From NCBI RefSeq assembly GCF_963665355.1, contig NZ_OY762229.1, positions 992,001 through 1,056,000 on the forward strand: DNA of 64,000 nt, written 5' to 3'. Made by a program: the position numbers and the translations under genes. Origin of the DNA: an uncultured Desulfobacter sp. (GTDB taxonomy: Bacteria > Desulfobacterota > Desulfobacteria > Desulfobacterales > Desulfobacteraceae). The notes below the pieces were generated by a model. That model made no database searches. It was not told the DNA's origin and worked only from the letters and a program-made list of their open reading frames with translations. Shown here piece after piece: positions 1-9,543 of this stretch (position 1 is its first letter; every line of letters starts with the position of its first letter).

Positions 1-701
1 TTTGTGGAACGGCCGGTGAGTTTCTCTGCGGCTCTGTTGCAGTCCCGGTATTGGCCGTTTTTTTTATCCACAATAAAGATGGCATCATTGGATCTCTCAA
101 ATAAGGTGCGATATCGGTATTCGCTTTGCTGGAGCGCATCAAAGGCCCGGACCGCCCGTAGGCATTCCTTGGAATAGGAAGCAAGAATAGTTCCGACCTC
201 CTTGTCCTGGGCAGTGAAGGGTGGTGTTTTTTTGTTGTGGAGGCTGACTACGGCCTCAACCTTTGTGCCGTCGAGGGAGTCAAGAATGGGGAAAATGATG
301 AGCGAATTGTCTTTATATCCACCCCATGAACTTGAAATAAACTGGTTTTCCCGGGTGATATTCCTGATGAGTAACGGCGTTTGGGTTGTTACCACATGAT
401 TCAGGATTGAATGTGAAAATAAAGGCGAAGGAAGGGTCACGGCAGCATGCCCCGGATCCAGAGACGCCATAAGTCGCAGCCCGGTGCGGGTTGACATATA
501 GAAGCTTCCGCCATCGGCATCCATAAGCATTGCAAATTTTTCAAGAAGCAGGCCTGGAAACCTGACCATGTCACTGCACAGATGAAGTCCGCCAACAGTT
601 TCCACCAGGGAATGCAGACGGCTGTTAAAGTCGGACAGTATTGAACAGGTCTGTTCAAGCTCTGCAGCTTTGTCTGTGACGTTATTTCCAGATTCAGGCA
701 T
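1..701 (-). CDS. GAF-PAS sensor protein, C-terminus outside window
   Basis: Read on the minus strand from ATG at 701, about 233 residues are visible before the window edge. Residues about 10-180 look like a GAF domain, beginning after a predicted helix and containing DADGGSFYMSTRTG and the later stretch LIIFPILDSLDGT. A PAS domain follows, opening with YRTLFERSNDAIFIVD and NRAAEKLTG. This order is usual for cytoplasmic sensor histidine kinases or diguanylate cyclases, but the output domain is not in the window, so the signalling class is unknown. It lies about 50 bp downstream of the FlgT-like gene, on the same strand as the htpG-rimO-ispB set, and may be its last gene. No strong ribosome site is visible at the chosen ATG. 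Confidence 0.7.
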   Translation of the reverse strand, partial: MPESGNNVTDKAAELEQTCSILSDFNSRLHSLVETVGGLHLCSDMVRFPGLLLEKFAMLMDADGGSFYMSTRTGLRLMASLDPGHAAVTLPSPLFSHSILNHVVTTQTPLLIRNITRENQFISSSWGGYKDNSLIIFPILDSLDGTKVEAVVSLHNKKTPPFTAQDKEVGTILASYSKECLRAVRAFDALQQSEYRYRTLFERSNDAIFIVDKKNGQYRDCNRAAEKLTGRST

Positions 702-750
702 GAATAAGCGTATCCGAATTATTTCCCAAGCAGGCCCCCGAAATAGGCAG

Positions 751-2010
751 CTACTCCTGCAAAGATTCCTGACTACCTCCCTGTCCTTGAATTTCCTGGG
801 GGGCAGGGTTGTTGTTGGAAGTGGCCACAAATTTAATCTTCACCGCATCATCCGAGTCCATGGAGACATCAATGCCGAATTCATCGAATGTTTTCAGCAT
901 CACTGCATTGGCAAACTGCGTGGGCGTACCTTTGTATCTGACCTCCATGATGGCATGGGAAGATCCAAGCTCTTTGGGTGAAATATCTTCAATGTCCTTG
1001 ATCTCTTTGAGCTGATGCTTCAGGGCAATGAACCGGTTCAGAAAATTGTCCCCCTCCACATAGAGATCAAAGGTTTTTTTATCTTTCACGGCTTCGGTCC
1101 AGAACCCTTCAATTTTTTCCTTCAAGGCAAGTCCCGCTGTGTCTGCGGCCAGGGCCAGGGCCTGGCCCGCACCCTGGGTATCGATGCTTTTGGCCGTGGC
1201 CGTGGCCTTGGTCTGGATCACCTCTTTCTGGGAAGCCATGTCCAGCACCGTAAACGAAACGTTGGCTTCAAAGGTTTTTTCATCCCCCATCCGGTTAAAG
1301 GACTCCTGGGTCGATGCCATGCCAAAGATCACCATGTCAGCTTTAAGAGCCTGTCCCAGGGTCATGGCTGCTGTCTGGTCATACATGTCAGAAAATACAA
1401 TATTATATGAAGCAGGGTCCGGGTATTCATTTTCTGTGGCAATCAAAGGTATATGGGCTTTCTTGAACACTGCTTTCAGACTTTTTTCCGTGACGGATGA
1501 GAGTGCGGGCTGGCCTTGTGACGGCCACCACCAGCACCGGGGCTGGATATCTTCAATCCCCTGTTCTGCAATGAGCAGAAGAACCTTTGGATTGTTAAAG
1601 TCCTGGTTGAAGATTCCGGAATCAGACAGGAAATTTTCCACAAGTTCCCGGCTGATTTTTGACTCCACGCCCACAAGATATTCCTGGTTGTGGCTCATGC
1701 CGTTGATGATCCGGTACGTGGTTACAAAATCCATGGTACGGGCAAGAAGCTGATCATAAAGAAAGTCGAGATTTTCGCCCAGTTTCTGCTGGGATACCGC
1801 TGCGGCAAAGGCATTTTGAACAGCTTTTTCCAGGGCGTCCCTCACTGCCGCCTCTTTGGCACCTGAAATATCCTGGCCTTTTATGATATGCCGACCCGTG
1901 GTGATGTGGACACTGTCCTGGGGGGCAGCCATTGCCCCGGTCAGGGGGAAGAAAAAAAATACGGATAGATAAAAAATAGATAAAAACCGTAGGTTGAGCA
2001 TCATGATCAT
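751..2010 (-). CDS. Secreted protein with FlgT/LPP20-like N-terminal region
   Basis: 419 residues. The first 28 residues form a Sec signal peptide with a long hydrophobic run ending in GAMAA. The following segment, with AKEAAVRDALEKAVQNAF, resembles the N-terminal domain of flagellar assembly protein FlgT and of LPP20-type proteins. Later parts (about 140-300) look like the alternating strand-helix domain of periplasmic FlgT-like proteins. The C-terminus ends in a Gln/Gly-rich tail. The start overlaps the ispB stop by 4 bp (ATGA), and an AAAGGT ribosome site precedes it. Periplasmic location is inferred. A link to flagella is plausible because the window has two flagellar blocks, but the neighbours here are rimO and ispB, so the role stays unproven. 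Confidence 0.6.
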   Translation of the reverse strand: MIMMLNLRFLSIFYLSVFFFFPLTGAMAAPQDSVHITTGRHIIKGQDISGAKEAAVRDALEKAVQNAFAAAVSQQKLGENLDFLYDQLLARTMDFVTTYRIINGMSHNQEYLVGVESKISRELVENFLSDSGIFNQDFNNPKVLLLIAEQGIEDIQPRCWWWPSQGQPALSSVTEKSLKAVFKKAHIPLIATENEYPDPASYNIVFSDMYDQTAAMTLGQALKADMVIFGMASTQESFNRMGDEKTFEANVSFTVLDMASQKEVIQTKATATAKSIDTQGAGQALALAADTAGLALKEKIEGFWTEAVKDKKTFDLYVEGDNFLNRFIALKHQLKEIKDIEDISPKELGSSHAIMEVRYKGTPTQFANAVMLKTFDEFGIDVSMDSDDAVKIKFVATSNNNPAPQEIQGQGGSQESLQE

Positions 2011-2990
2011 ACCTTTCTGAGGATGGAATAATCCGCAATCAGTTCCAGCAAGTGTTTTGAGGCGGATTCAGGAAAAATATCCAGAGCGGTTCTGGCTGAC
2101 CGAACATGGGCAAGGGCCCGGTTGTTTGTGTATTCAATGCCGCCCAGGCGGATCAGGCGCTCTCTCAGGTCTTGAAATTCTTCCGGGTCAAAATGCGGCC
2201 GGGCCATGACAGCCAGCATCCATTCGCGGTCCCGGGCATCAGCCTTTGCAAGGCTGTAAATCAGGGGTAAGGTCAGTTTTCCTTCGCGCATATCTGCTCC
2301 GGGATTTTTCCCCAGCTGGTCAGCTGTGGCAGTATAGTCCAGCAGATCGTCCGCCATTTGAAAGGCCATGCCCAGGTGCCAGCCGTAATCTTTAAGAGCG
2401 GTTTCCCGGTTTTGATCTGCCTTGGCCACAATGGCACCGGTGCAGCAGGCACCCTGGATCAGAACCGCTGTCTTACGCTCTATAATGTCATTGTACTGGG
2501 CCTCTGTGAGGTTCGGATTTCCCTTTTTTTCCATCTGAAGAATTTCGCCCTGGGACATGTCTGCTGTAATTTGAGCGATCACTTCAATAACCCGGGCTGA
2601 TTTTGTTCTTGCGGCAATAATCAGCGCTGTGGCCAGAAGAAAATCCCCTGTGAGCACAACCGTTGGCGCATCCCACAGGGTGTGGGCACATGGCTTGCCC
2701 CGGCGGGTATCCGAGCCGTCCACCACATCGTCATGAAGCAAGGTGGCCGCATGAAGATATTCAAAAATAGTGGAAAATTCGATCTCCTGTCCGGTCTGGA
2801 ATCCGCACATGCGGGCGGCATGGATCATGAGCAGGGGCCGCAGACGTTTCCCGCCGGCAAACAGCAGGTGGCCTGCCACCTGCCTGACCAGATCCAGATT
2901 CGGGGTCAAATTAACTTCAAGGGCCGGCTCCACCAGCGCAAGGTCAGGTCCGGCCAGGTCCATAATCTCTTTTTTTATATTTTTTGTCAC
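2007..2990 (-). CDS. ispB: Long-chain trans-polyprenyl diphosphate synthase
   Basis: 327 residues, the usual length for octaprenyl/heptaprenyl diphosphate synthases. It condenses isopentenyl diphosphate units onto an allylic primer to make the side chain of the respiratory quinone (menaquinone in sulfate reducers). The first Asp-rich motif DDVVDGSDTRR is at 87-97 and the second, DDLLD, at 214-218. The residue five before the first motif is Ala, which in this family goes with long products. The IPP-binding GGKRLRP is at 46-52. It overlaps rimO by 4 bp upstream and the FlgT-like gene by 4 bp downstream, so translation is probably coupled. The exact chain length cannot be read from sequence, so ispB is used in the broad sense. 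Confidence 0.9.
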   Translation of the reverse strand: MTKNIKKEIMDLAGPDLALVEPALEVNLTPNLDLVRQVAGHLLFAGGKRLRPLLMIHAARMCGFQTGQEIEFSTIFEYLHAATLLHDDVVDGSDTRRGKPCAHTLWDAPTVVLTGDFLLATALIIAARTKSARVIEVIAQITADMSQGEILQMEKKGNPNLTEAQYNDIIERKTAVLIQGACCTGAIVAKADQNRETALKDYGWHLGMAFQMADDLLDYTATADQLGKNPGADMREGKLTLPLIYSLAKADARDREWMLAVMARPHFDPEEFQDLRERLIRLGGIEYTNNRALAHVRSARTALDIFPESASKHLLELIADYSILRKV

Positions 2991-4318
2991 ACCATCTCCC
3001 CGGCAATATCATATTCAAATGCATCGGTTATTTTTACCTGAACCAGGCTGCCCATGTCCAGCCCATCCGAATAAATAAATGTCACACCATCCACCTCCGG
3101 GGCCTGGAACGGAGTCCTGCCGATGTATACCCCCTCCTCGGGGTTCTCTTCCACAAGAACCGGATAGACGCGGCCCACATGGCGGGCATTGCGTTTTTCG
3201 GAAATTTTTGCCTGGGCTGCCATAATGGTGTCATGCCGCAGTTCCGCAAGCTCTTCGGGGATATGGGCGCTTAACTTGTGGGAGGGCAGATCCTGGGAGT
3301 CGGAATAGGTGAATACACCCAGGTGATCAAATTCCACCTCCTGAATGAATGTCAGAAGGTCATTGAACTGCTCATCTGTTTCCCCGGGGAAACCCACTAT
3401 GACGGTTGTTCTTAACGCGGCGTCCGGGTCCAGCCGGCGGATGTCGGAAAAGAGGCGGGTAAGATCCTGCCGGGTGTAGGGCCGGCCCATGCGTTTCAGG
3501 ACCTCATCATGGGCGTGCTGGATGGGCACATCATAGTACGAACAGATGCTGGTGTGGTTTTGCACCGCTTTAATGACCCGTTCGTCAAGGGTGCCTGGGT
3601 GGGTATATAAAAAACGAAGCCAGGCGGCTGGATCTTTTTGGCGCATTTTTGAGGCAGTTTTTTCAAGTACCGTATGAAAGGCCGCTCCGCCCAGGTCCAG
3701 GCCATAATCCGTCGTGTTTTCCGCTGTGAGGATGATCTCTTTAACCCCCTTGTCCAGAAGGAGGGACGCTTCCTTGCAGATGAGCTCAACGGGCCGGGAA
3801 CGCTGGTGTCCCCGCAGGGTCGGAATAATGCAATAGGTGCAGTGGCGGCTGCACCCTTCGGACACCTTGATGTAGGCGGTTTTTTCATAAAAAAGCGTGC
3901 GGTTCTGCACAGGGATGTTCACCGACCGGGAGTCAGGCTCGGGGAACATGGTAAACGGCACATTGCCGGTATTTTTCACTGCATTGACAATGTGGTCACA
4001 GGCTGCGGTGCCTAAAAACGCATCCACTTCCGGAAGACTGTCCATAAGATCCGGGTCGTCCTTATACCGCTGGACAAGACAGCCGGTGACAACAAGCCTT
4101 TGACACGCTCCGGTGGTTTTAAATTCCGCCATCTCCAGAATAACATCAACCGCCTCCTGGGAGGCGGTTGATATAAACCCGCAGGTGTTGATGATGATGG
4201 CTTCGGCCCGGGCCGGGTGGGTTATGATCTGATGGCCGGCTGCAATCAACCGGCCAAGCATGATCTCGCTGTCCACCAGGTTCCGGGAACAGCCTAAGCT
4301 TTCAAGGTATATTTTCAT
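2987..4318 (-). CDS. rimO: Ribosomal protein S12 methylthiotransferase RimO
   Basis: 443 residues. This radical-SAM enzyme adds a methylthio group to the conserved Asp of ribosomal protein S12. The N-terminal methylthiotransferase domain supplies three cluster cysteines (C10, C46, C80). The radical-SAM CxxxCxxC motif is at C156, C160 and C163 ([16 protein letters not shown]). A TRAM-like domain with YPVLVEE and [14 protein letters not shown] closes the protein. The opening [18 protein letters not shown] is typical of RimO rather than MiaB. It overlaps the htpG stop by 4 bp and the ispB start by 4 bp. Confidence 0.95.
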   Translation of the reverse strand: MKIYLESLGCSRNLVDSEIMLGRLIAAGHQIITHPARAEAIIINTCGFISTASQEAVDVILEMAEFKTTGACQRLVVTGCLVQRYKDDPDLMDSLPEVDAFLGTAACDHIVNAVKNTGNVPFTMFPEPDSRSVNIPVQNRTLFYEKTAYIKVSEGCSRHCTYCIIPTLRGHQRSRPVELICKEASLLLDKGVKEIILTAENTTDYGLDLGGAAFHTVLEKTASKMRQKDPAAWLRFLYTHPGTLDERVIKAVQNHTSICSYYDVPIQHAHDEVLKRMGRPYTRQDLTRLFSDIRRLDPDAALRTTVIVGFPGETDEQFNDLLTFIQEVEFDHLGVFTYSDSQDLPSHKLSAHIPEELAELRHDTIMAAQAKISEKRNARHVGRVYPVLVEENPEEGVYIGRTPFQAPEVDGVTFIYSDGLDMGSLVQVKITDAFEYDIAGEMV

Positions 4319-6237
4319 ATGGATTTTGCCATGAGATCTCCCACAAGCGCGGAAAACCGTGCCGGATTATCAAGCTTGCCGCCTTCGGAAATCACGGCAA
4401 TATCATAAAGCAGGTCGCAATAGTCCGTGATCACCGGATTTGTGGTATCAGACTCAAATAAGGTTTTAATCTTTTCCATGACCGGATGGTTGACATTGAC
4501 CTCCAGGGCGCGCTTCTGATCCGGGGCTTTCTGGCCCGATGCTTTCAGGATTTTCTGCATGTAAGCGCTCATGGCCCACTCGTCACCTGTCAGGCAGGAG
4601 ACAGAGTCCTTAAGCCGGTTGGAGACAACCACATCCTTGACCTTGCTCTCCAGTTTGCCTTTAAGGAAAGAGAGCAGGGCCGAGTATTCGTTTTTCTTTT
4701 CGTCATCCACCTTTTCCAGGTCAAGATCGCCTTTTTCGGCACTTTTCAGTTTTTTCTCCTTGTATTCGGGCAGGGACTGGGTCACCCATTCATCAATGGG
4801 GTCAACCATGAGAAGCACTTCGTAGTCCTTTGCCTTGAGTGCCTCAAGAAGGGGGGAATTGATAAGGGATGCCAGGTTTTCACCTGTAATGTAGTAAATC
4901 TCTTTCTGGCCCTCTTTCATGTTTTCAATGTACTGGTCAAGGGTCACATATTTGTCACCTGACTTGGTGGTCTTGTAACGCAGAAGCGCCGCCAGCCGCT
5001 CCTTGTTGTCGTAATCCGTGGGGATACCGGCTTTCAGTGCCTGGCCGAACTCCTCGTAGAATTTAATGTATTTTTCATCGTCCATCTCTTCGAGCACGCC
5101 AAAAATCTGCTTGACCAGGTTCTTGCGGATATTTCTGACCAGGCGGTCTTCCTGGAGAATCTCCCGGCTGACATTAAGATTTAAGTCCGGTGCATCCACG
5201 ATGCCCTGGACAAATCCCAGGTATTCGGGCAGAAGCTCCTTGCAGTCATCCATGATAAACACCCGTTTGCAGTAAAGCTGCATGCCGTGTTTACGTTCGG
5301 GCCGGAACATGTCAAAGGGCGCTTTGGAGGGAAGATACATCAGCACATCATATTCGGTCACCCCTTCAAATTTTTTATGGATGATTTCACAGGGGTCATC
5401 CCAGTTATGGGAGATGTGCTTGTAGAACTCCTTGTGCTCCTCTTCGGTCACATCCTCTTTGGACTTGGCCCAGATGGCTTTCATGGAGTTCAGGGTTTCG
5501 TCTTTTTTGACTTTTCGATAGGTGTCCCCGATGGGTTTGCCGTCCTTATCTTTGATAAGCTCCTTTTCGGGAATGGGCTCCCGGGTCTCCACGTTCATGA
5601 TGATGGGGTAGGTGACAAAATCGGAGTGTTTTTTAACGATGTGTCGGATGGTGTACTCTTCGGTGAAGTCCTGGTCCCCTTCTTCCGGTTCTTTAAGGAA
5701 CAACGTAATTTGTGTTCCCCTTTTTTCTTTGTCTATCTCTTCAAGGGTATATTCACCCTTGCCGTCGGATTCCCACCGTACACCCTTTTCCTGGCCCGGA
5801 GCCCTGGTGTCCAGACGCACCTTGTCTGCCACGATAAAGGCAGAATAGAAACCCACGCCAAACTGGCCAATGAGTTCCGGGGAGAGCCCTGTTTCATTTT
5901 TGGATTTTTGAAGGGCTTCCATAAAGGCGGCCGTGCCGGACTGGGCAATGGTTCCGATATTATCGTTGACCTCGTCAAAGGTCATACCGATGCCGTTATC
6001 CGTGATGGTGAAGGTCTTGGCGTCCTTGTCCGCAGCCAGTCGGATATGGTAATCATTGTCATCGGCAAACAGCTCCGGTTCGGTCTGTTCTTTGAACCTG
6101 GCCTTGTCAATGGCGTCCGAGGCGTTTGAAATCAACTCCCGGATAAAAATTTCTTTGTTGGAATAAAGAGAGTGGATGATCAGATGCAAAAGCTGCTGAA
6201 CTTCTGTTTTAAATTGTCTGGTTTCTTTTTCTGCCAT
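4315..6237 (-). CDS. htpG: Hsp90-family chaperone HtpG
   Basis: 640 residues, full length for bacterial Hsp90. The N-terminal GHKL ATPase domain shows [12 protein letters not shown] (about 34-45), DNGIGM and [11 protein letters not shown]. The middle domain carries RGVVD-like [20 protein letters not shown], and the C-terminal dimerisation domain is present. It is an ATP-dependent cytosolic chaperone. It is the first gene of the minus-strand set htpG-rimO-ispB, with GAGGAG 5 bases before its ATG. The 170-bp gap to the divergent Nudix gene is AT-rich and holds a TTGACA box; see the promoter entry. Confidence 0.97.
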   Translation of the reverse strand: MAEKETRQFKTEVQQLLHLIIHSLYSNKEIFIRELISNASDAIDKARFKEQTEPELFADDNDYHIRLAADKDAKTFTITDNGIGMTFDEVNDNIGTIAQSGTAAFMEALQKSKNETGLSPELIGQFGVGFYSAFIVADKVRLDTRAPGQEKGVRWESDGKGEYTLEEIDKEKRGTQITLFLKEPEEGDQDFTEEYTIRHIVKKHSDFVTYPIIMNVETREPIPEKELIKDKDGKPIGDTYRKVKKDETLNSMKAIWAKSKEDVTEEEHKEFYKHISHNWDDPCEIIHKKFEGVTEYDVLMYLPSKAPFDMFRPERKHGMQLYCKRVFIMDDCKELLPEYLGFVQGIVDAPDLNLNVSREILQEDRLVRNIRKNLVKQIFGVLEEMDDEKYIKFYEEFGQALKAGIPTDYDNKERLAALLRYKTTKSGDKYVTLDQYIENMKEGQKEIYYITGENLASLINSPLLEALKAKDYEVLLMVDPIDEWVTQSLPEYKEKKLKSAEKGDLDLEKVDDEKKNEYSALLSFLKGKLESKVKDVVVSNRLKDSVSCLTGDEWAMSAYMQKILKASGQKAPDQKRALEVNVNHPVMEKIKTLFESDTTNPVITDYCDLLYDIAVISEGGKLDNPARFSALVGDLMAKSI

Positions 6238-6289
6238 TGTAACTCCTCAAACGTAACGGTTTAATTAACGGTTAAAATTAAATTTTTTA

Positions 6290-6320
6290 ATAATAATTGT
6301 CGCAAAAAGCTGATTGTCAA
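6290..6320 (-). promoter_or_regulatory. Candidate promoter of htpG operon
   Basis: On the minus strand a perfect TTGACA (6315-6320) is followed after 19 bp by TATTAT (6290-6295). The spacing is longer than the ideal 17, so the assignment is tentative. The -35 box lies inside an inverted repeat TTGTC-AA-GACAA. No CIRCE element was seen. Confidence 0.35.
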
Positions 6321-6408
6321 GACAACGGGTTAAAATTCAAAAAGGCCCGGTTTGACAAGGACTCATTAAGCTTGTAGGTTTAATGAATATTGTTGAAAAG
6401 GACGGCCC

Positions 6409-6990
6409 ATGGACAGCTCTTTATATACTGACAAAATTCATTCTGCCATTGTTTCAGCGTCTCATCCTCCGGCTCCGGACCCGGATCTGTATAAGCCCAC
6501 AGCCGTGATGGCGCTCTTTTTTTTCAGCCGGGAGCCCGCCCTGCTGTTTATCCAGAAAGCAGACCGGGAAGGATATGCCTGGCGAAACCAGATGGCTTTT
6601 CCAGGAGGCCATGTGGAGAAAACCGATGCCTCGGCCAGACAGGCGGCCTTTCGTGAGCTTTACGAAGAAACCGGCATTGTTTCTGAAAATGTGCAGTATA
6701 TCGGATCTCTGGGCCATTTTCAAACCCTGAAAAACAGGGATATCCAGGCGTTTACAGGTATCTGGAATCAGGAAGATGAAATTGTTTTTGATACAGAAGA
6801 AATTTCAAGGGTGATTGAAGTTCCCCTTGAAACACTTTGGCAGACCCATATTGAAAAAGGTTTTGCCGGCCGAAGGTCCAGACCCGGTGTCATGGAGCTG
6901 ACCTACCCATACGATGATGTGGTGATATGGGGCGTCACTGCTCAGATTGTCTATCACCTTCTGGAGGTGGTGGGAGGCATTTTAGAATAG
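6409..6990 (+). CDS. Nudix hydrolase, CoA pyrophosphatase-like (NudL type)
   Basis: 193 residues. The Nudix box spans 66-90 (GGHVEKTDASARQ then AAFRELYEETGI), with the catalytic Glu pair in REL-EE. The residues just before it, AWRNQMAFPGG, match the extra motif that marks CoA pyrophosphatases (NudL/YeaB), so cleavage of CoA or its derivatives is the best guess. AAGGA precedes the ATG by 8 bases. It is divergent from htpG and converges on the small membrane protein gene, with 1 bp between the stops. Other Nudix substrates cannot be excluded. Confidence 0.85.
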   Translation: MDSSLYTDKIHSAIVSASHPPAPDPDLYKPTAVMALFFFSREPALLFIQKADREGYAWRNQMAFPGGHVEKTDASARQAAFRELYEETGIVSENVQYIGSLGHFQTLKNRDIQAFTGIWNQEDEIVFDTEEISRVIEVPLETLWQTHIEKGFAGRRSRPGVMELTYPYDDVVIWGVTAQIVYHLLEVVGGILE

Positions 6991-6991
6991 C

Positions 6992-7240
6992 TCATCCATT
7001 GCGGATTCTGTTTGTTAACCTCACATAGACCTTAACAGCCAGAAAACCGGAAAGTGCCGCCAGCAGCAACGGAAACCATATATGGGGGACAAGTTTCGGG
7101 TCGTCACCAGCCACAATTACCCCGCCCACGGCAAAACAGAAGACCAGTATCATGGACCATATCAGGGTCCAGCAGGCGAAATTGGAATCATACCATGGCG
7201 TTATTGTTTTTCTAAAAAAAGGGCTCTGGTCAAGCTGCAT
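6992..7240 (-). CDS. Small two-helix membrane protein
   Basis: 82 residues, not recognised. Two hydrophobic segments (about 23-45 and 53-71) are separated by the short polar loop GDDPKLVPH, and the C-terminus is basic (RLTNRIRNG). This predicts an inner-membrane hairpin with both ends in the cytoplasm. An AGAG ribosome site sits 6 bases upstream of the ATG. It is convergent with the Nudix gene and divergent from nrdD. Its start lies only 30 bp from the first NrdR box, so NrdR could also affect it. Confidence 0.65.
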   Translation of the reverse strand: MQLDQSPFFRKTITPWYDSNFACWTLIWSMILVFCFAVGGVIVAGDDPKLVPHIWFPLLLAALSGFLAVKVYVRLTNRIRNG

Positions 7241-7269
7241 GGTGCTCTTGTGTGATATAAGTTAAAAAG

Positions 7270-7316
7270 ACACAACATGTAGTTTTTTTATCTTGACACA
7301 TGACTACATATTGCGT
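7270..7316 (+). promoter_or_regulatory. Tandem NrdR boxes with overlapping promoter upstream of nrdD
   Basis: Box 1 (7270-7285) reads ACACAACATGTAGTTT and box 2 (7301-7316) reads TGACTACATATTGCGT. Both keep the core of the NrdR consensus acaCwAtATaTwGtgt. Their starts are 31 bp apart, three helical turns, which is the spacing known for NrdR sites. A TTGACA box (7293-7298) sits between them and GTTAAT (7315-7320) follows after 16 bp, so NrdR bound here would block the promoter. Confidence 0.8.
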
Positions 7317-7400
7317 TAATTTTAAGCCGTTGTCCGGGGTCCCCCGGCTGCTTTCTCACCAGAATATGCCAATATAAATCAGATTTCAAGAGGTAGTCAG

Positions 7401-9521
7401 ATGTTTGAACAAATCAAAAAAAGAGACGGGCGGGTAGCTGCTTTTGATTCTTCTAAAATAACAAATGCTTTGATCAAAGCAGGTGCTGCAACAGGAGAAT
7501 TCAACGGCAGGGACGCCAAAAAAATGACCATGCGGGTACTGACCCTTGCCCGGGACCTTCAACTGGGGCCTGTTCCCGAGGTCGAAGAGATTCAGGATAT
7601 TGTGGAACGGGTGCTTCTGGATTCCCCGTTTTACAAGACCGCCAAGGCATACATCATCTACCGGGAGCAGCACAACCAGATCCGGAAAATCGCCATCAAT
7701 GAAAATGTCGGCCTCATGGAGTCTTACATCAGCCGCATGGACTGGAAGGTCCGGGAAAACTCAAATATGAGCTACTCGCTGCAGGGGCTGAACAACTACA
7801 TCTCCTCGGATATTACTGCCGAGTACTGGCTCAACAAAATTTATCCCCCGGCCATCCGGGATGCCCATTACAGCGGAGATATTCATATTCACGACTTAAG
7901 CCTTCTGTCTGTTTACTGCGTGGGCTGGGATCTGCAGGATCTTCTCATTGAGGGATTCAAAGGCGTGGCCGGCAAGGTGGAATCCTCCCCGCCGAAGCAT
8001 TTCAGAAGCGCTCTGGGGCAGATCGTCAACTTTTTCTATACCTTGCAGGGCGAGGCGGCAGGTGCCCAGGCCATGTCCAATTTTGATACCCTGCTGGCCC
8101 CGTTTGTCCGGTATGACGACCTTGAATACAAGGAGGTCAAACAGGCGTTGCAGGAATTTGTTTTCAATATCAATATCCCCACCCGTGTGGGATTTCAGAC
8201 GCCTTTTACCAATATCACCATGGACCTGAACGTGCCCGCCACACTCAAGGACAGCCCTGTGATCATTGGCGGAAAATACCAGAAAGAGACCTATGCCGCA
8301 TTCCAGGAAGAGATGGATGTGATCAATGCGGCTTTCGCAGAAGTAATGATGGAGGGCGATGCCAAGGGCCGGGTGTTCACATTCCCCATCCCCACCTACA
8401 ACATTACGGCTGATTTCAACTGGGCCAATCCCAATCTGGAAAACATCTGGAAGATGACGGGCAAATACGGAATTCCCTATTTTTCCAATTTTGTCAATTC
8501 CGACATGGACCCCGAGGATGCACGCTCCATGTGCTGCCGGCTCAGGCTGGACAACCGGGAACTGCGCAAGCGCGGGGGCGGGCTTTTCGGTGCAAATCCC
8601 CTGACCGGTTCCATCGGGGTTGTCACCCTGAATCTGCCCAGGGTCGGTCGCCTTGCCCTGGATGAGGATGATTTCTTCAAGCGCCTGGATAAACTGATTG
8701 ATATAAGTGCCGAATCTTTGGCCATCAAACGCAAAATCCTTGAAAAGTTCACCGACGGTGATCTGTATCCCTATTCAAAATTCTACTTGAGAAAAATCAA
8801 GGAAAACACCGGCGTTTACTGGAGAAATCATTTTTCCACAATTGGTGTCCTTGGCATGAACGAAGCCTGCTTGAATTTTCTGGGCACGGATTACGGCATT
8901 GCCACCCCCAGAGGCCAGGCCTTCGCCATCAAGGCCATGGATCATATCCGCAGCAAAATCGAGAATCTTCAGGAAAGTACCGGTGAGATATTCAATCTGG
9001 AAGCAACCCCTGCCGAAGGTACCACCTACCGGTTTGCCAAGCTGGATAAAAAGAAATTCAAACGCATTGTGTGCGCCAATGAAGAAGAGTACAAAAACGG
9101 CTGCGATCCCTTTTATACCAACTCCACCCACCTGCCGGTGAACTATACCGACGATTTGTTTGAGGCGCTGGAGCTGCAGGATGAACTGCAGACCAAATAC
9201 ACCGGCGGCACGGTCCAGCACCTGTTTCTGGGAGAAGAGGTCTCAGACGTTGAAGTGGTCAAGCACATGGTGGCCAAAGTGTCCAACTCCTTTCGTCTGC
9301 CCTATTTCACCCTGACGCCCACCTTCAGTGTCTGTCCCTCCCACGGCTATATTTCAGGGGAGCATGCCACATGTGAAACCTGTAATGCCGACACGGAAAT
9401 TTACTCTAGGGTGGTGGGATATCTGCGGCCCGTGAGCCAGTGGAACAACGGTAAGCAGACCGAATTTAACATGCGCAAAACCTATACCGCCCAGAAGGTG
9501 GCGGAAAAGATGGCATCCTAA
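7401..9521 (+). CDS. nrdD: Anaerobic ribonucleoside-triphosphate reductase
   Basis: 706 residues. This class III glycyl-radical enzyme makes deoxyribonucleotides without oxygen. Residues 3-93 form an ATP-cone allosteric domain. The catalytic barrel follows. Near the C-terminus a zinc site (C645, H648, C658, C661) precedes the glycyl-radical loop RVVGYLRP, with the radical-bearing Gly at 673. AAGAGGT precedes the ATG. nrdG starts 22 bp downstream, giving the usual enzyme-activase pair. The gene is probably repressed by NrdR through the two boxes upstream; nrdR itself is not in this window. Confidence 0.97.
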   Translation: MFEQIKKRDGRVAAFDSSKITNALIKAGAATGEFNGRDAKKMTMRVLTLARDLQLGPVPEVEEIQDIVERVLLDSPFYKTAKAYIIYREQHNQIRKIAINENVGLMESYISRMDWKVRENSNMSYSLQGLNNYISSDITAEYWLNKIYPPAIRDAHYSGDIHIHDLSLLSVYCVGWDLQDLLIEGFKGVAGKVESSPPKHFRSALGQIVNFFYTLQGEAAGAQAMSNFDTLLAPFVRYDDLEYKEVKQALQEFVFNINIPTRVGFQTPFTNITMDLNVPATLKDSPVIIGGKYQKETYAAFQEEMDVINAAFAEVMMEGDAKGRVFTFPIPTYNITADFNWANPNLENIWKMTGKYGIPYFSNFVNSDMDPEDARSMCCRLRLDNRELRKRGGGLFGANPLTGSIGVVTLNLPRVGRLALDEDDFFKRLDKLIDISAESLAIKRKILEKFTDGDLYPYSKFYLRKIKENTGVYWRNHFSTIGVLGMNEACLNFLGTDYGIATPRGQAFAIKAMDHIRSKIENLQESTGEIFNLEATPAEGTTYRFAKLDKKKFKRIVCANEEEYKNGCDPFYTNSTHLPVNYTDDLFEALELQDELQTKYTGGTVQHLFLGEEVSDVEVVKHMVAKVSNSFRLPYFTLTPTFSVCPSHGYISGEHATCETCNADTEIYSRVVGYLRPVSQWNNGKQTEFNMRKTYTAQKVAEKMAS

Positions 9522-9543
9522 GTCTTTTAAAAACGGTTATCCT

